Part shown: positions 16,920-26,124 of the stretch, piece after piece | Position numbering within the stretch: the first letter of the stretch is position 1 | Layout: the number at the start of each line of letters is the position of its first letter | NCBI GenBank assembly: GCA_965200035.1 | Contig: OZ241334.1 | Location: 2,170,001 to 2,234,000 of the forward strand | Reading direction: 5' to 3' | Length of the DNA: 64,000 nt | From: UBA1952 sp965200035 | GTDB taxonomy: Bacteria; Bacteroidota; Bacteroidia; Chitinophagales; Chitinophagaceae | Program-made: the position numbers and the translations under genes | The notes under the pieces: generated by a model | The model's input: only the letters and a program-made list of their open reading frames with translations | The model's database searches: none | Told to the model about the DNA's origin: nothing

Positions 16920-18761
16920 TTAACCCTTAAAATGCTTGAGGCGGATGATCTCCTTTTCTGTAAGAAAACGCCATTTTCCGCGGGATACATTCTTCTTGGT
17001 AAGGCCTGCATAAACCACACGATCCAGCTTTTCCACCACATAGCCCAGCGATTCAAAGATGCGGCGCACAATGCGGTTCTTGCCGCTGTGTATCTCGATG
17101 CCAATCTCGTTTTTCTTCTCCAGATATGCCAGCGCATCTACCGGTGCAAGCCCATCTTCCAGCGTTACACTTCCTGCTACGATGTAGTCAAAATCGCGCT
17201 TCGTCAGTGGCTCGGTCAGTGTGACCTGATAGATTTTTCTGGAATTATAGCTTGGGTGAGAGAGCTTCTGTGCCAGATCGCCGTCATTGGTAATAAGCAG
17301 AACGCCAGTAGTAGCACGGTCCAGGCGGCCTACCGGATACAGACGATCTACACCCGCATTGGCTACCAGATCCATAACAGTACGGCGGCCTTTCTCATCT
17401 TCTGTAGTAGTGATGAAACCTTTTGGCTTATTCAGCAAAATATACACCAGATGCCTTTGGGGCGTCATGATCTTGCCATCGTGAGAAATCGTATCGTTCT
17501 CTTTCACGCGATAGCCCGGATCTAACACCACGGTGCCATTCACCTTCACCTTTCCTTCCTTCACAATCGCGGCGGCATCTCTACGGCTGCTGATACCACT
17601 ATGCGCTAAATATTTGTTCAGCGTCATCGGGCCTGCCTTCGAGCGCTCGTCCCATTTATTGCTGCGGGTAAACGGGTGTTCATCTTCATAAAAATCTTCG
17701 CCTTCAAACGGATTTTCGGGTTTCTTGGACTCTTCATCCCGGCTGTCATCCCGTTTAATACGGCCTGCATCAAGCCTGCCTTTAAAGGATGGCTTGCGGT
17801 CGCCTTTGTCTTCACGGTCAAAGCGGCGCTTTGGTTCTTCTTCCTGCTCCCCTTCGCGCTGCTCAAAAGGTACATATTTTTTCAGGCCGTCATCACCAGC
17901 ACTTGGAGCCGATCTGCGCTCTTTGGAAAAAGAGCGATCCCCGTCTTCCCGGCGCGGGCGCTTGGGACGATCTTCCCGATCCGGCTTTGGATAATTGCCT
18001 CTTTCTTCCCGATCACCGGTCTTGCCGCGGAATGACGGCCGATCATCATTGCTTCGCTTTTCCCTGAACGGACGGTCGCCTTCTTCCCGCTTGCGGAACG
18101 GCGGCTTCTCATCCGGGTTGCTCTTTCCTTTATATGGACGATCACCTTCATCACGTTTATGAAATGGCTTATCGTCTGAATTGCTTTTTGCTCTGTACGG
18201 ACGGTCGCCGTCTTCTCTTTTACGAAACGGCTTATCGTCCGGGTTATTCTTTGCTCTGTATGAGCGATCGCCTTCTTCGCGTTTGCGGAAAGGCTTATCA
18301 TCCGAATTGCTTTTTGCTCTGTACGGACGGTCACCCTCTTCCCGCTTGCGGAATGGTTTGTCATCTGAGTTACTCTTGGCTCTGTATGGACGATCCCCTT
18401 CTTCGCGCTTACGGAAAGGCTTATCATCCTGATTATCCTTGCTTCTGTAAGGACGGTCGCCATCCTCACGCTTGCGGAATGCCGGCTTATCCCCATCATT
18501 TCTCTTTTCTCTGAATGGGCGGTCGCCGTCTTCTCTTTTACGGAACGCCGGTTTCTCGCGGTCATTGCTTCTTTCCCGAAACTGCTTTTCGCGGGCCGGC
18601 CTTTCACTGCGGGGCGCTTCTTCGCGGCCGCTTTCTTTTGCGCTTCGCTTGGTTTTGTCCTTAGCACGGTCTGCCGACAATGGCTTTCTGGTGCGCCCGC
18701 CACTTTTCCCTTCATCCGAACCTTCCGGCCTGTTGTAATGTGTTTCTTTATTGGAACTCAT
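16920..18761 (-). CDS. rluB: RluB/RsuA-family pseudouridine synthase with long charged repeat region
   Basis: Start set at the ATG at 18761 ('MSSNKETHYN'); the frame extends to 18857 but that part looks non-coding. The first 330 or so residues are a low-complexity Arg/Lys/Asp/Glu region with repeats of the type 'DDKPFRKREEGDRPYRAK'. An S4 RNA-binding domain follows ('MTLNKYLAHSGISSRRDAAA'), then the synthase domain with catalytic Asp in 'GRLDRATTGVLLITNDG'. The enzyme should isomerise a uridine in 23S rRNA. Charged N-terminal extensions are common in Bacteroidota homologues; they probably bind RNA or ribosomes. Confidence 0.88.
   Translation of the reverse strand: MSSNKETHYNRPEGSDEGKSGGRTRKPLSADRAKDKTKRSAKESGREEAPRSERPAREKQFRERSNDREKPAFRKREDGDRPFREKRNDGDKPAFRKREDGDRPYRSKDNQDDKPFRKREEGDRPYRAKSNSDDKPFRKREEGDRPYRAKSNSDDKPFRKREEGDRSYRAKNNPDDKPFRKREDGDRPYRAKSNSDDKPFHKRDEGDRPYKGKSNPDEKPPFRKREEGDRPFREKRSNDDRPSFRGKTGDREERGNYPKPDREDRPKRPRREDGDRSFSKERRSAPSAGDDGLKKYVPFEQREGEQEEEPKRRFDREDKGDRKPSFKGRLDAGRIKRDDSRDEESKKPENPFEGEDFYEDEHPFTRSNKWDERSKAGPMTLNKYLAHSGISSRRDAAAIVKEGKVKVNGTVVLDPGYRVKENDTISHDGKIMTPQRHLVYILLNKPKGFITTTEDEKGRRTVMDLVANAGVDRLYPVGRLDRATTGVLLITNDGDLAQKLSHPSYNSRKIYQVTLTEPLTKRDFDYIVAGSVTLEDGLAPVDALAYLEKKNEIGIEIHSGKNRIVRRIFESLGYVVEKLDRVVYAGLTKKNVSRGKWRFLTEKEIIRLKHFKG
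18050..18580 (-). repeat. tandem coding repeats in the pseudouridine synthase gene
   Basis: About nine imperfect units of roughly 57-66 bp. Each encodes 'DKPxFRKREdGDRPyR' followed by a short variable part. Unit number is likely to vary between strains. Confidence 0.8.
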
Positions 18762-18805
18762 ATTCGTTCTGTCTTTTGCGCAGCTTAAAATTCTCCGCAA
18801 GCCTG

Positions 18806-18813
18806 CAAAGGTA
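18806..18813 (-). promoter_or_regulatory. TAnnTTTG -7 box for the pseudouridine synthase gene
   Basis: Minus strand TACCTTTG, 45 bp before the ATG at 18761. It supports the shorter start, because it would lie inside the longer frame. Confidence 0.55.
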
Positions 18814-19001
18814 CAAATGTTTGCTGCGGTATCTAGAAAAGGTGCTAAAAGATGCATGTCGGCATTTGCTGCTCATCCGGTTTTTTATGAGGAGGATATA
18901 CGCAGCTGTTGCTGCGCTATTTTTGCAGGATTGGTTTACAATCAATTTGCGTTTTTAATGGCGCATCTGAAGTAATTTCAATTACTTAAAATCGAGATCG
19001 G

Positions 19002-19604
19002 GTGTTGCAGCAATCATTTGGCAGTGGCTTACTGGAAGCGGGGTGCGATGAGGCTGGCCGGGGATGCCTGGCGGGTCCAGTATATGCTGCTGCGGTCATC
19101 CTTTCTGTAGATTTTTTTCATCCTTTGCTCAACGACAGCAAGCAGGTCACGGAAGCCAACAGAGGAGAGCTGCGGATATTCATCGAACAGCATGCGGTTG
19201 CGTGGGCAGTAGGCATTGTAGATCATAAAGAGATCGACCGGATCAATATTCTGAAAGCTTCTTTCCGGGCGATGCACAAAGCGGTAAAAGCCTTACATAT
19301 GAAGCCTGAACTGCTGCTGATCGATGGCAACCGGTTTGCAACATACAAAGGCATTCCTCATCAATGCATTATCAAGGGCGATGGCCTGTACACTTCCATT
19401 GCTGCGGCAAGCATCCTGGCAAAGACGCACCGGGATGAGTATATGCAACAGTTACATCACAAGCATCCGCACTATGGATGGAATGAAAATAAAGGATATG
19501 GCACTTTAAAGCACCGCAGAGGTATTGTGGCGCATGGCCTCTCGCCGTATCACCGGAAGACGTTCCGCATGGGTACGGAGCAGCTTATGCTGCCATTGGA
19601 TTAA
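19002..19604 (+). CDS. rnhB: ribonuclease HII
   Basis: 200 residues from a GTG start (a TTG follows at the next codon; no ATG fits). The N-terminal 'AGCDEAGRGCLAGPV' holds catalytic D16 and E17. Later acidic residues sit in 'LLLIDGNRF' and 'AAASILAKTHRDEYM'. The C-terminal 'GYGTLKHRRGI...LSPYHRKTF' is typical. The enzyme cuts the RNA strand of RNA-DNA hybrids and removes single ribonucleotides from DNA. A TATTTTTG box at 18918-18925 may be its promoter. Confidence 0.95.
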   Translation: MLQQSFGSGLLEAGCDEAGRGCLAGPVYAAAVILSVDFFHPLLNDSKQVTEANRGELRIFIEQHAVAWAVGIVDHKEIDRINILKASFRAMHKAVKALHMKPELLLIDGNRFATYKGIPHQCIIKGDGLYTSIAAASILAKTHRDEYMQQLHHKHPHYGWNENKGYGTLKHRRGIVAHGLSPYHRKTFRMGTEQLMLPLD

Positions 19605-19649
19605 TATACGATCTTAAAAATGCTGCCTGTCCGGTTTAATGCCTGTGGA

Positions 19650-20042
19650 TTATTGCCAGTTTTGTGACAGTACACTTCCCAGCTCGGTGCACAGATCTTT
19701 AAAAGAATTTTGCTTGACCATATAATGCGCTGCTCCAAGCGCTTTGGTTTGCTCTTTAAAATCCGGAGAAGTAGAGTAAATAATAACCGGAATGTTGTGA
19801 TATTCCGCGCAGTTTTTGACTTCTGTCAGAAATTCAATTCCATTTTTGCGGGGCATATTCAGGTCCAGAAAAATAATATCCGGTATGGGCGGATGCTTTT
19901 CTTTAAGCACATCCAGCGCATCGTATCCATTGTGAGCCGGATAGATGCACACTTCCTGATCAATGGTGGCCAGCGCTTCGGCAAAAAGCTCCCGGTCATC
20001 CGCATCGTCATCTACTAATAAAACATTCCGAAGCTTCACCAT
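19650..20042 (-). CDS. single-domain response regulator (CheY/Rcp1-like)
   Basis: 130 residues forming only a receiver domain: acidic pocket 'LLVDDDADDRE', phospho-acceptor D60 in 'IIFLDLNMPRKNG', Ser/Thr in 'VIIYSTSPD' and Lys in 'HYMVKQNSF'. The Rcp1-like 'NMPRKNGIEFLTEVK' pattern is typical of regulators paired with bacteriophytochrome or hybrid kinases in Bacteroidota. No kinase gene is adjacent, so the partner is unknown. Confidence 0.9.
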   Translation of the reverse strand: MVKLRNVLLVDDDADDRELFAEALATIDQEVCIYPAHNGYDALDVLKEKHPPIPDIIFLDLNMPRKNGIEFLTEVKNCAEYHNIPVIIYSTSPDFKEQTKALGAAHYMVKQNSFKDLCTELGSVLSQNWQ

Positions 20043-20129
20043 AATATACTTTTTTGATAATAACAGTAAAGATAAGCCCTAAAAACATTAAAATATCCTA
20101 TAAATAGACGAAAAAATGTTAAATGGAAT

Positions 20130-21140
20130 TCAGGTAATACTTCGATATAAGGTATTGCGCAATAAGACTTCCAGCGCCAGTGATATTACTGCAATCAGTG
20201 CAAAAGGAAAGAAAAGCTCAGAGTAGTGCTTGTAGCTGCTCATCTCCAATTTTGTCTTTTCCAGCTTGTCAATTTCTTTATAAATTCCTTCCAGAGAACT
20301 ATTATTGGTAGCCCGGTAATAGTTACCACCCGTCTCTTTCGCCACTTTACGGAGCAGTGGCTCATCGATCTGCACCGGCATCATGATCTTCTGCATCGCA
20401 CCGCCCGGCATCGGCTGCGGGTAAGGTGCTTGTCCAATGGTACCAACCCCAATCGTATAGACCCGCACCTTGTAAGTCTTGGCCACTTCCAGCGCCAGAT
20501 CAGGGCCGATCTTTCCTTTATTATTCACCCCATCGGTCAGGAGAATGATGATGCGGCTCTTTCCTTTCGTATTGCGCAGCCGGTCAACGGCGGTTGCAAG
20601 TCCATCGCCAATCGCCGTACCATCTACGAGTACTCCACTCTCGATACCCGCCAACTGCTCTTTAAGCACCGCATGGTCAATCGTTACCGGGCATTGGGTA
20701 AAGCTTTCTCCCGAAAAGATGACGAGGCCAATACGGTCGGTTGGGCGCTGATCAATGAAATCGGCTGCTACCTTTTTAGCGGCCTCAATACGGTTGGGCT
20801 TAAAATCTTCGGCCAGCATACTGCCCGATACATCTACAGCCAGCATAATGTCAATACCCTCGCTATCGATCGTTTCTGTAACATTCGTTGACTGGGGGCG
20901 CGCCAATGCAATGGTCAGCGCTACCAGCGCTACAACCCGCAAAACAGTGAGCACCGGGCGAAGACGGATGCGCAGAGAAGGGGCCAGCGTGCTCAGGCCG
21001 CCAATGGTCGTTAGCCGGAAGGCAGTGGCATTGCGCCGCTGCCGGTAACCCCACCAGATGAGCAGCGGAACCAGCAGCAACAGCCCGAAATAATACGGAT
21101 ATGCAAACGAAAGGTGCTTCCAGTCCATCAATGCTTTCAT
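20130..21140 (-). CDS. batA: BatA-like VWA-domain membrane protein
   Basis: 336 residues. N-terminal membrane segments (about 15-30 and 64-80), then a von Willebrand A domain with an intact MIDAS motif DVSGS (103-107) and 'ILLTDGVNN', and a C-terminal membrane segment ('LFFPFALIAVISLALEVLL'). It is the BatA/Aerotolerance type. Its start overlaps the previous gene by 4 bp (ATGA), indicating coupled translation. The Bat system is a MoxR-linked periplasmic or membrane stress complex. batB, batC and batD do not follow: the next gene is the CheY-like regulator. Confidence 0.88.
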   Translation of the reverse strand: MKALMDWKHLSFAYPYYFGLLLLVPLLIWWGYRQRRNATAFRLTTIGGLSTLAPSLRIRLRPVLTVLRVVALVALTIALARPQSTNVTETIDSEGIDIMLAVDVSGSMLAEDFKPNRIEAAKKVAADFIDQRPTDRIGLVIFSGESFTQCPVTIDHAVLKEQLAGIESGVLVDGTAIGDGLATAVDRLRNTKGKSRIIILLTDGVNNKGKIGPDLALEVAKTYKVRVYTIGVGTIGQAPYPQPMPGGAMQKIMMPVQIDEPLLRKVAKETGGNYYRATNNSSLEGIYKEIDKLEKTKLEMSSYKHYSELFFPFALIAVISLALEVLLRNTLYRSIT

Positions 21141-22138
21141 GCGGCCGTGGTAGTAGGGTTTGTTGATTGAGATGAGGAAGGAGTGGTGGCAACGACCAGC
21201 TCACGGGCGAGCTGCATGCTTTCTACATGCTCCTGCGGTAAAGGCTGTGCCTTGGCGAATTTTGCCAGATCGGCGGTACGAAGAATAGATTCCAGCGGAG
21301 TAGCTATCTGCTGCAGTTCCGGTATTGTTCTTGCCTTTTCGATCAGCTCATCGGTGGTCAGCTCAAGTGCTGCCGTATCAAAGCGGGCTTCGATATAGCC
21401 ACGCAGCACATCGGTAAGGCGCACATAATATTCCTTGACCTCGCCTTTCTGCCAGAGCTGTTCCTTGTCAATGGTATTCAGAAGTCTTTGCGCTTTCTCC
21501 TGCAGTGATTCCTGTGGTCCGGTAGCTATGACAACAGGTTTTCTACGCTTTATTATAATCCCCAGAATCAGTGCAACGATCAATGCAAATATTATACCCA
21601 CCCAGATGTAATCACGCGCGGCAGCTCTGCCCAGCAGCAGATCCTTGAGCTTGCCGGCTATCGTCTCATTGACCGGAATAATGGTTTTAATGGCTCTGAA
21701 AGGCCTGGTTGTATCTACAGCAACGGTCTGTACCAGCAGATGCATAGAATCCGTGCTCAACACATAAGGCGTACCGCCTTTGGGCAATACCGTGAACTGA
21801 AAGGAAGGAATGGTGAATATGCCTGAATCAAAACCAGTCACAACAAGCTTCTGCTTATAGGTAACCAACCCGTTAGATCTCGTAGTATCAATTGGCCCTT
21901 TGCCGGTGATCTCCAGCCTGGAAAAAGTATCAGGAAGCTGCGCCCACTGAATCGTGGATGTAGAAGGATTGTGCTGTACTTCCAGAAATACATGGGCTTC
22001 ATCGCCTACTGTAATACGGCTTGCGTCAATGCGCACGCCCGTTTTGGCATCGATGCCGGTTTGCGCATTGGCAATCAATGACTGTGCTGCCAGCAGCAGC
22101 ATGGGCAGTCCTGTTTTATTGAATACGCTTAAATTCAT
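21137..22138 (-). CDS. BatD-like membrane protein of the Bat cluster
   Basis: Start taken at 22138 ('MNLSVFNKTGLPMLLLAAQSLIANA', a signal peptide); the frame opens at 22156. A periplasmic beta-sandwich-like part ('GVRIDASRITVGDEAHVFLEV...') leads to one TM segment near residue 200 ('YIWVGIIFALIVALILGIII') and a cytoplasmic helical domain ('EYYVRLTDVLRGYIEARFDTAALELTTDEL'). This layout fits the protein between DUF58 and BatA in Bacteroidota Bat operons. It overlaps batA by 4 bp and follows the DUF58 gene by 30 bp. Confidence 0.8.
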   Translation of the reverse strand: MNLSVFNKTGLPMLLLAAQSLIANAQTGIDAKTGVRIDASRITVGDEAHVFLEVQHNPSTSTIQWAQLPDTFSRLEITGKGPIDTTRSNGLVTYKQKLVVTGFDSGIFTIPSFQFTVLPKGGTPYVLSTDSMHLLVQTVAVDTTRPFRAIKTIIPVNETIAGKLKDLLLGRAAARDYIWVGIIFALIVALILGIIIKRRKPVVIATGPQESLQEKAQRLLNTIDKEQLWQKGEVKEYYVRLTDVLRGYIEARFDTAALELTTDELIEKARTIPELQQIATPLESILRTADLAKFAKAQPLPQEHVESMQLARELVVATTPSSSQSTNPTTTAA

Positions 22139-22168
22139 TTTGTAAGAAACATCCATTATTAACCGCTG

Positions 22169-23059
22169 CTACCTGCCTTTAAAAAATCCCTGAAGCACTT
22201 TTACATAATCCTCATCCGTCCGTACTTCCATGAGCCTTGCGCCGCTTTTGCGGAATACGCTGATGCTGTAATTCCGGTATTGCTCAAAGGTTTTAGCATA
22301 TTGGGTGCGCACCTTCTTATCCGAAGTATCCAGCCAGCGCAGCTCACTGGTTTCTGAGTCGGTCACCTGCAGCAGCCCGGCATCCGGCAGCTCACGATCA
22401 TGCTTATCATACACATGCACGCCTACCAGATCATGCCGGCGTGCAGCCAGTTGCAAGGCTGTATCAAACGGTGCGCTTACCATATCGCTCAGCAGAAAAG
22501 TGATGGTGCGCTTTTTCAATACATTATTCAAGTAGTCGAGGGCTTCATTTACCCGCGTATCCTGTGTTCGCTTTGGCTCAATGGAAAGAAGCTCACGGAT
22601 GATGCGCAGAATATGGCTGCGTCCTTTCTTGGGAGGAATAAACCCATCCACTTTATCGCTGAAGAAGATGACGCCTACCTTATCATTATTGGTAGTTGCC
22701 GAAAAAGCCAGCACTGCACAGATTTCGGTAATGAGGTCGCGCTTCAGGCGCTGCTGCGTGCCAAAGAGTGAGCTGGAGCTGATATCTACGAGCAGCATCA
22801 CGGTAAGCTCACGCTCTTCCTCAAATACCTTTACGAACGGGGTGCGCATCCGCGCTGTCACATTCCAGTCTATCGAGCGCACATCATCGCCCGCAGTATA
22901 TTCACGCACTTCGCTGAACGACATGCCCCGTCCTTTAAAGGCAGAATGGTATTCGCCCGCAAAAATGTGGTTGCTCAATCCCCGGGTCTTGATTTCGATT
23001 CGGCGGACTTTTTTTAATATTTCGGCAGTAGTGGGCACAAATGTTTTTTTGTTCTGCAT
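22169..23059 (-). CDS. DUF58 (VWA-like) protein of the Bat cluster
   Basis: Start at 23059 ('MQNKKTFVPTTAEILKKVRRIEIKTRGLSNHIFAGEYHS'); the longer frame to 23092 covers the promoter box. The DUF58 signature 'REYTAGDDVRSIDWNVTARM' is clear, followed by a VWA-like core ('VMLLVDISSSSLFGT'). It is normally co-expressed with a MoxR AAA+ ATPase; no MoxR gene is adjacent here. It is the first gene of the three-gene cluster. Confidence 0.9.
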   Translation of the reverse strand: MQNKKTFVPTTAEILKKVRRIEIKTRGLSNHIFAGEYHSAFKGRGMSFSEVREYTAGDDVRSIDWNVTARMRTPFVKVFEEERELTVMLLVDISSSSLFGTQQRLKRDLITEICAVLAFSATTNNDKVGVIFFSDKVDGFIPPKKGRSHILRIIRELLSIEPKRTQDTRVNEALDYLNNVLKKRTITFLLSDMVSAPFDTALQLAARRHDLVGVHVYDKHDRELPDAGLLQVTDSETSELRWLDTSDKKVRTQYAKTFEQYRNYSISVFRKSGARLMEVRTDEDYVKVLQGFFKGR

Positions 23060-23099
23060 AAACACTGACAGGATTTGTAATCCCGGCAGCATTCATGCG

Positions 23100-23107
23100 C
23101 AAATGTA
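23100..23107 (-). promoter_or_regulatory. TAnnTTTG -7 box for the Bat cluster
   Basis: Minus strand TACATTTG, 41 bp before the DUF58 start. It marks DUF58 as the first gene of its transcript. Confidence 0.5.
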
Positions 23108-23261
23108 ATATAGCCTGCAAAAGCGGACAGGCGGCCGATGCTTAAATTTTTCTGAAAAATATTTATACCGCTGTTTGCCACAGATTGTCCCACAAATGAG
23201 CAGGCAGCTTTCTAAACACCAATTACTTAGTAGCTTTATTGCCCAAAACAATACATCATCC

Positions 23262-24125
23262 ATGAAACCAACCATGAATAAAGCAGCCGTAATGATGGCC
23301 GCTTCCACGCTGCTCTTCGCCGCCTGTACTAATGACAGCAAAACCACCGAACAGAAAACAACAGATTCTACGACCACTACTACAACACCGCCAAAGCCGG
23401 CCGCGCCTATCGCGCTGGCAGATGTGCCCGCCTCACCGGAATTTCCCGGCGCGCAGCTAACGATGACTTCTGCTACCGCTGCTAAAGTGGGTACCGATTC
23501 TGCTAAAGTATCTTTTGCCTTTGCTGTAAAAAATTATGAGCTGAAAAACCAGACCGCCGATGCAGGTGGCAAGCTCTGCAACAATTCAGATAAAGGCCAG
23601 CACATACACTTTGTGCTCGATAATATGCCTTATGTAGCGCTGTATGAGCCAAAGCATGAGGTGATGCTGAAGACCAATACTGAGCATAGCCTCATCTGCT
23701 TCCTGTCCCGCTCTTACCATGAATCAATCAAGAGTGAAGGCGCTGCGGTAGTCTATAACTTTAAGATCGATGAAACGGGCAAGCTGGTAAAGGCAGAAAC
23801 GCCTAAGACACCAATGCTGTTCTACAGCCGTCCCAAAGGTGATTATATAGGCAAGGATACAGCGAACGTGCTGCTCGATTTCTACCTGGCTAATGCCAAG
23901 CTGGGCACCGATCTGCAGGTGAAGGCAGACATTAAGAATGAAACAACCGGCGCTACGGCCAGCTTTAACCTCAATGAATGGAAGCCAAAATTCATCCAGA
24001 ACCTCGGTACTGGCAAGTGCATGGTAACGCTGACGCTGATCGATAAGAGCGGTAATCCGGTAGCAGGACCGAATACAACAATGAGCCGCAATTTCACCCT
24101 TTCAGCCAGCGAGCCGCTGAAATAA
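23262..24125 (+). CDS. lipoprotein of unknown function
   Basis: Start at 23262 (or 23274) gives a lipoprotein signal with lipobox FAAC ('ASTLLFAACTND'). A Thr/Lys/Pro-rich tether follows, then about 220 residues of beta-rich sequence including 'GQHIHFVLDNMPYVALYEPKHEV', which recalls cupredoxin-like or copper-handling folds, though I see no confident metal site. It is divergent from the Bat cluster and closed by a double REP hairpin. Confidence 0.8.
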   Translation: MKPTMNKAAVMMAASTLLFAACTNDSKTTEQKTTDSTTTTTTPPKPAAPIALADVPASPEFPGAQLTMTSATAAKVGTDSAKVSFAFAVKNYELKNQTADAGGKLCNNSDKGQHIHFVLDNMPYVALYEPKHEVMLKTNTEHSLICFLSRSYHESIKSEGAAVVYNFKIDETGKLVKAETPKTPMLFYSRPKGDYIGKDTANVLLDFYLANAKLGTDLQVKADIKNETTGATASFNLNEWKPKFIQNLGTGKCMVTLTLIDKSGNPVAGPNTTMSRNFTLSASEPLK

Positions 24126-24142
24126 CACCTATTGACGTAGTT

Positions 24143-24217
24143 GCAGGAACGCGCCCTAAGGCGCGTTCTTTCACACAAGATCATCCTTTCAGAACGCGCC
24201 TCAGGGCGCGTTCCTGC
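24143..24217. repeat. paired inverted REP-like hairpins
   Basis: Two 27-bp arms (24143-24169 and 24191-24217) are reverse complements with one mismatch. Each arm is itself a hairpin (GAACGCGCC / GGCGCGTTC with a 4-base loop). The layout is that of paired REP elements (BIME). It probably also ends transcription of the lipoprotein gene. Confidence 0.85.
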
Positions 24218-24303
24218 ATTTGGGGAACCCATACTTCCATTAATAAGAGCAATCCCCAACGCTACCATCATATTAAAGGCAGGCGGAAAGTATGCTTACC
24301 CCT

Positions 24304-24311
24304 TATCTTTG
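24304..24311 (+). promoter_or_regulatory. TAnnTTTG -7 box for serS
   Basis: TATCTTTG, 25 bp before the serS ATG. No clear -33 element. Confidence 0.55.
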
Positions 24312-24336
24312 CCGCGTTTAATTTTAAAAAGGACTT

Positions 24337-25608
24337 ATGCTGCCCATTACTTTATTCCGGCAAGATAAAAATCATATACTCGAAGGACTGCGCAAGAAGC
24401 ATTTTAAGGAGACAGAGCTGGTAGATCAGATCATTGATACCGATGAGCGCCTGCGCAAGATCAAAGTGGAAAATGATACCATTGCAGCATTCATCAACAG
24501 TTCCTCCAAGCAGATCGGTCAGCTGATGGCGCAGGGGAATAAAGAAGAAGCAGAAGCGATCAAAGCACAGGTGCTGGAAAAACGAGATGCGGAAAAGAAT
24601 GCTGCGGCTGAGCTCAGCGCCCTTGAAAATGAGCTGCACGAGATGCTCATCAAGCTGCCTAATCTACCGCATGGCAGCGTACCGGAAGGCAGGACGCCGG
24701 AAGAAAATGAGGTAGTGCGAGAAGGAGGAAACAGACCTGATCTTACCGCGCAGAAAATGCCGCACTGGGAGCTGACCACAAAATATAACCTGATCGATTT
24801 TGAGCTGGGCAATAAGATCACCGGCAGCGGTTTTCCGGTATATATAGGACAAGGCGCCCGATTGCAGCGCTCGCTCATTACGGCATTCCTCAACTATAAT
24901 ATTGATGCAGGCTATCAGGAATATTACCCGCCTTATATGGTGAATGAGGCCTCTGCCATGGGCACCGGTTCGCTGCCCGATAAGGAAGGACAGATGTACC
25001 ACGCTACTGCAGATAATTTTTACCTGATTCCCACGGCTGAGGTGCCGGTCACCAACATCTACCGCGATACAATCACGCCCGATGCCAGCCTGCCGGTGAA
25101 GATGACGGCTTACACGCCCTGCTTCCGCCGCGAGGCCGGCTCTTACGGCAAAGATGTGCGCGGTCTCAACCGCCTGCACCAGTTCGATAAGGTAGAGATC
25201 GTGCAATTGGTACAGCCGGAGAAGAGCTACGATGCGCTGGAAGAAATGGTGCTGCACGTAGAAGGGCTGCTGAAAAAGCTGGAGCTTCCTTACCGTATCC
25301 TGCGCCTGTGCGGCGGCGATATGAGCTTTACCTCTGCGCTTACGTATGACTTTGAAGTATGGAGCGCGGCTCAGGAGCGCTGGCTCGAGGTGAGCTCTGT
25401 CAGCAATTTTGAGAACTTCCAGACCAATCGTATGAAAGCCCGCTACCGCAATGCGGAAGGCAAGACGGTGCTGCTGCATTCCCTGAACGGCTCATCGCTG
25501 GCGCTGCCGCGCATTATGGCCTGCCTGCTGGAGAATAATCAAACACCGGAGGGCATCAAAATTCCGGAAATATTGCAACCCTATTTTGGTAAAAATACTA
25601 TCAGCTAA
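24337..25608 (+). CDS. serS: serine--tRNA ligase
   Basis: 423 residues, normal length. An N-terminal coiled-coil arm (about 25-105) binds the long variable arm of tRNA-Ser. The class II catalytic core has motif 2 'FRREAGSYGKDVRGLNRLHQFDKVE' and motif 3 'SLNGSSLALPRIMACLLENNQ'. It charges tRNA-Ser and tRNA-Sec with serine in the cytoplasm. Two small membrane-protein genes follow in the same direction. Confidence 0.97.
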   Translation: MLPITLFRQDKNHILEGLRKKHFKETELVDQIIDTDERLRKIKVENDTIAAFINSSSKQIGQLMAQGNKEEAEAIKAQVLEKRDAEKNAAAELSALENELHEMLIKLPNLPHGSVPEGRTPEENEVVREGGNRPDLTAQKMPHWELTTKYNLIDFELGNKITGSGFPVYIGQGARLQRSLITAFLNYNIDAGYQEYYPPYMVNEASAMGTGSLPDKEGQMYHATADNFYLIPTAEVPVTNIYRDTITPDASLPVKMTAYTPCFRREAGSYGKDVRGLNRLHQFDKVEIVQLVQPEKSYDALEEMVLHVEGLLKKLELPYRILRLCGGDMSFTSALTYDFEVWSAAQERWLEVSSVSNFENFQTNRMKARYRNAEGKTVLLHSLNGSSLALPRIMACLLENNQTPEGIKIPEILQPYFGKNTIS

Positions 25609-25646
25609 AAGTTTTTGCATTCTGCATTTTAAATTTTGCATTAATT

Positions 25647-26093
25647 ATGATCCAAAGAATACAAAGCATCTGGCTGTTTCTGGCGGCCATGCTGAACGGC
25701 CTTCTATTCATCACGCCTTTATATCGCTACAACTATGGTACCCTTGGTCTGGCGCTTTCGCCGTGGATCGTAGAGCGGGCCCGTACCTTTACGCCCCTGT
25801 TTATTCTTGCGGCCGTAATGACTCTGCTGCCGCTGGTAGCTATCTTTTTCTTCAAAGACCGTAAGCGGCAAAGAGGTTTGGTATGGCTTAGCATGCTGAG
25901 CATCATCAGCTTCATCTCTGTAATGCTGATGCACGTAGCTAACCTGAAAGACGGCACCCCGCCGGCTACCAACTTTGAATACATGCTGCCGGGCTTCATT
26001 CCCAGCCTGATCGCTTTGGTATTTCTGTTCTTTGCGCTAGCAGGCATCCGTAAAGATGATAAGTTGATCAAATCGCTGGACCGGCTGCGGTAG
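25647..26093 (+). CDS. DUF4293 family membrane protein
   Basis: 148 residues with four hydrophobic segments and the family start 'MIQRIQSIWLFLAAMLN'. This family is restricted to Bacteroidota; function unknown. It lies 38 bp after serS across an AT-rich repeat-like spacer, and 31 bp before the RDD gene. Confidence 0.88.
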   Translation: MIQRIQSIWLFLAAMLNGLLFITPLYRYNYGTLGLALSPWIVERARTFTPLFILAAVMTLLPLVAIFFFKDRKRQRGLVWLSMLSIISFISVMLMHVANLKDGTPPATNFEYMLPGFIPSLIALVFLFFALAGIRKDDKLIKSLDRLR

Positions 26094-26124
26094 TTTACCT
26101 GTGTCTTCTAAAAACCCTGATTAT

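Noticed and set aside
18060..18560. Regularly spaced repeats resembling a CRISPR array
   Set aside because: The repeats are in-frame coding units of one protein and the 'spacers' are conserved too.
17882..18715. 277-codon open frame inside the pseudouridine synthase repeats
   Set aside because: Out-of-frame reading of the repeats on the same strand; low-complexity product, and the in-frame enzyme explains the DNA.
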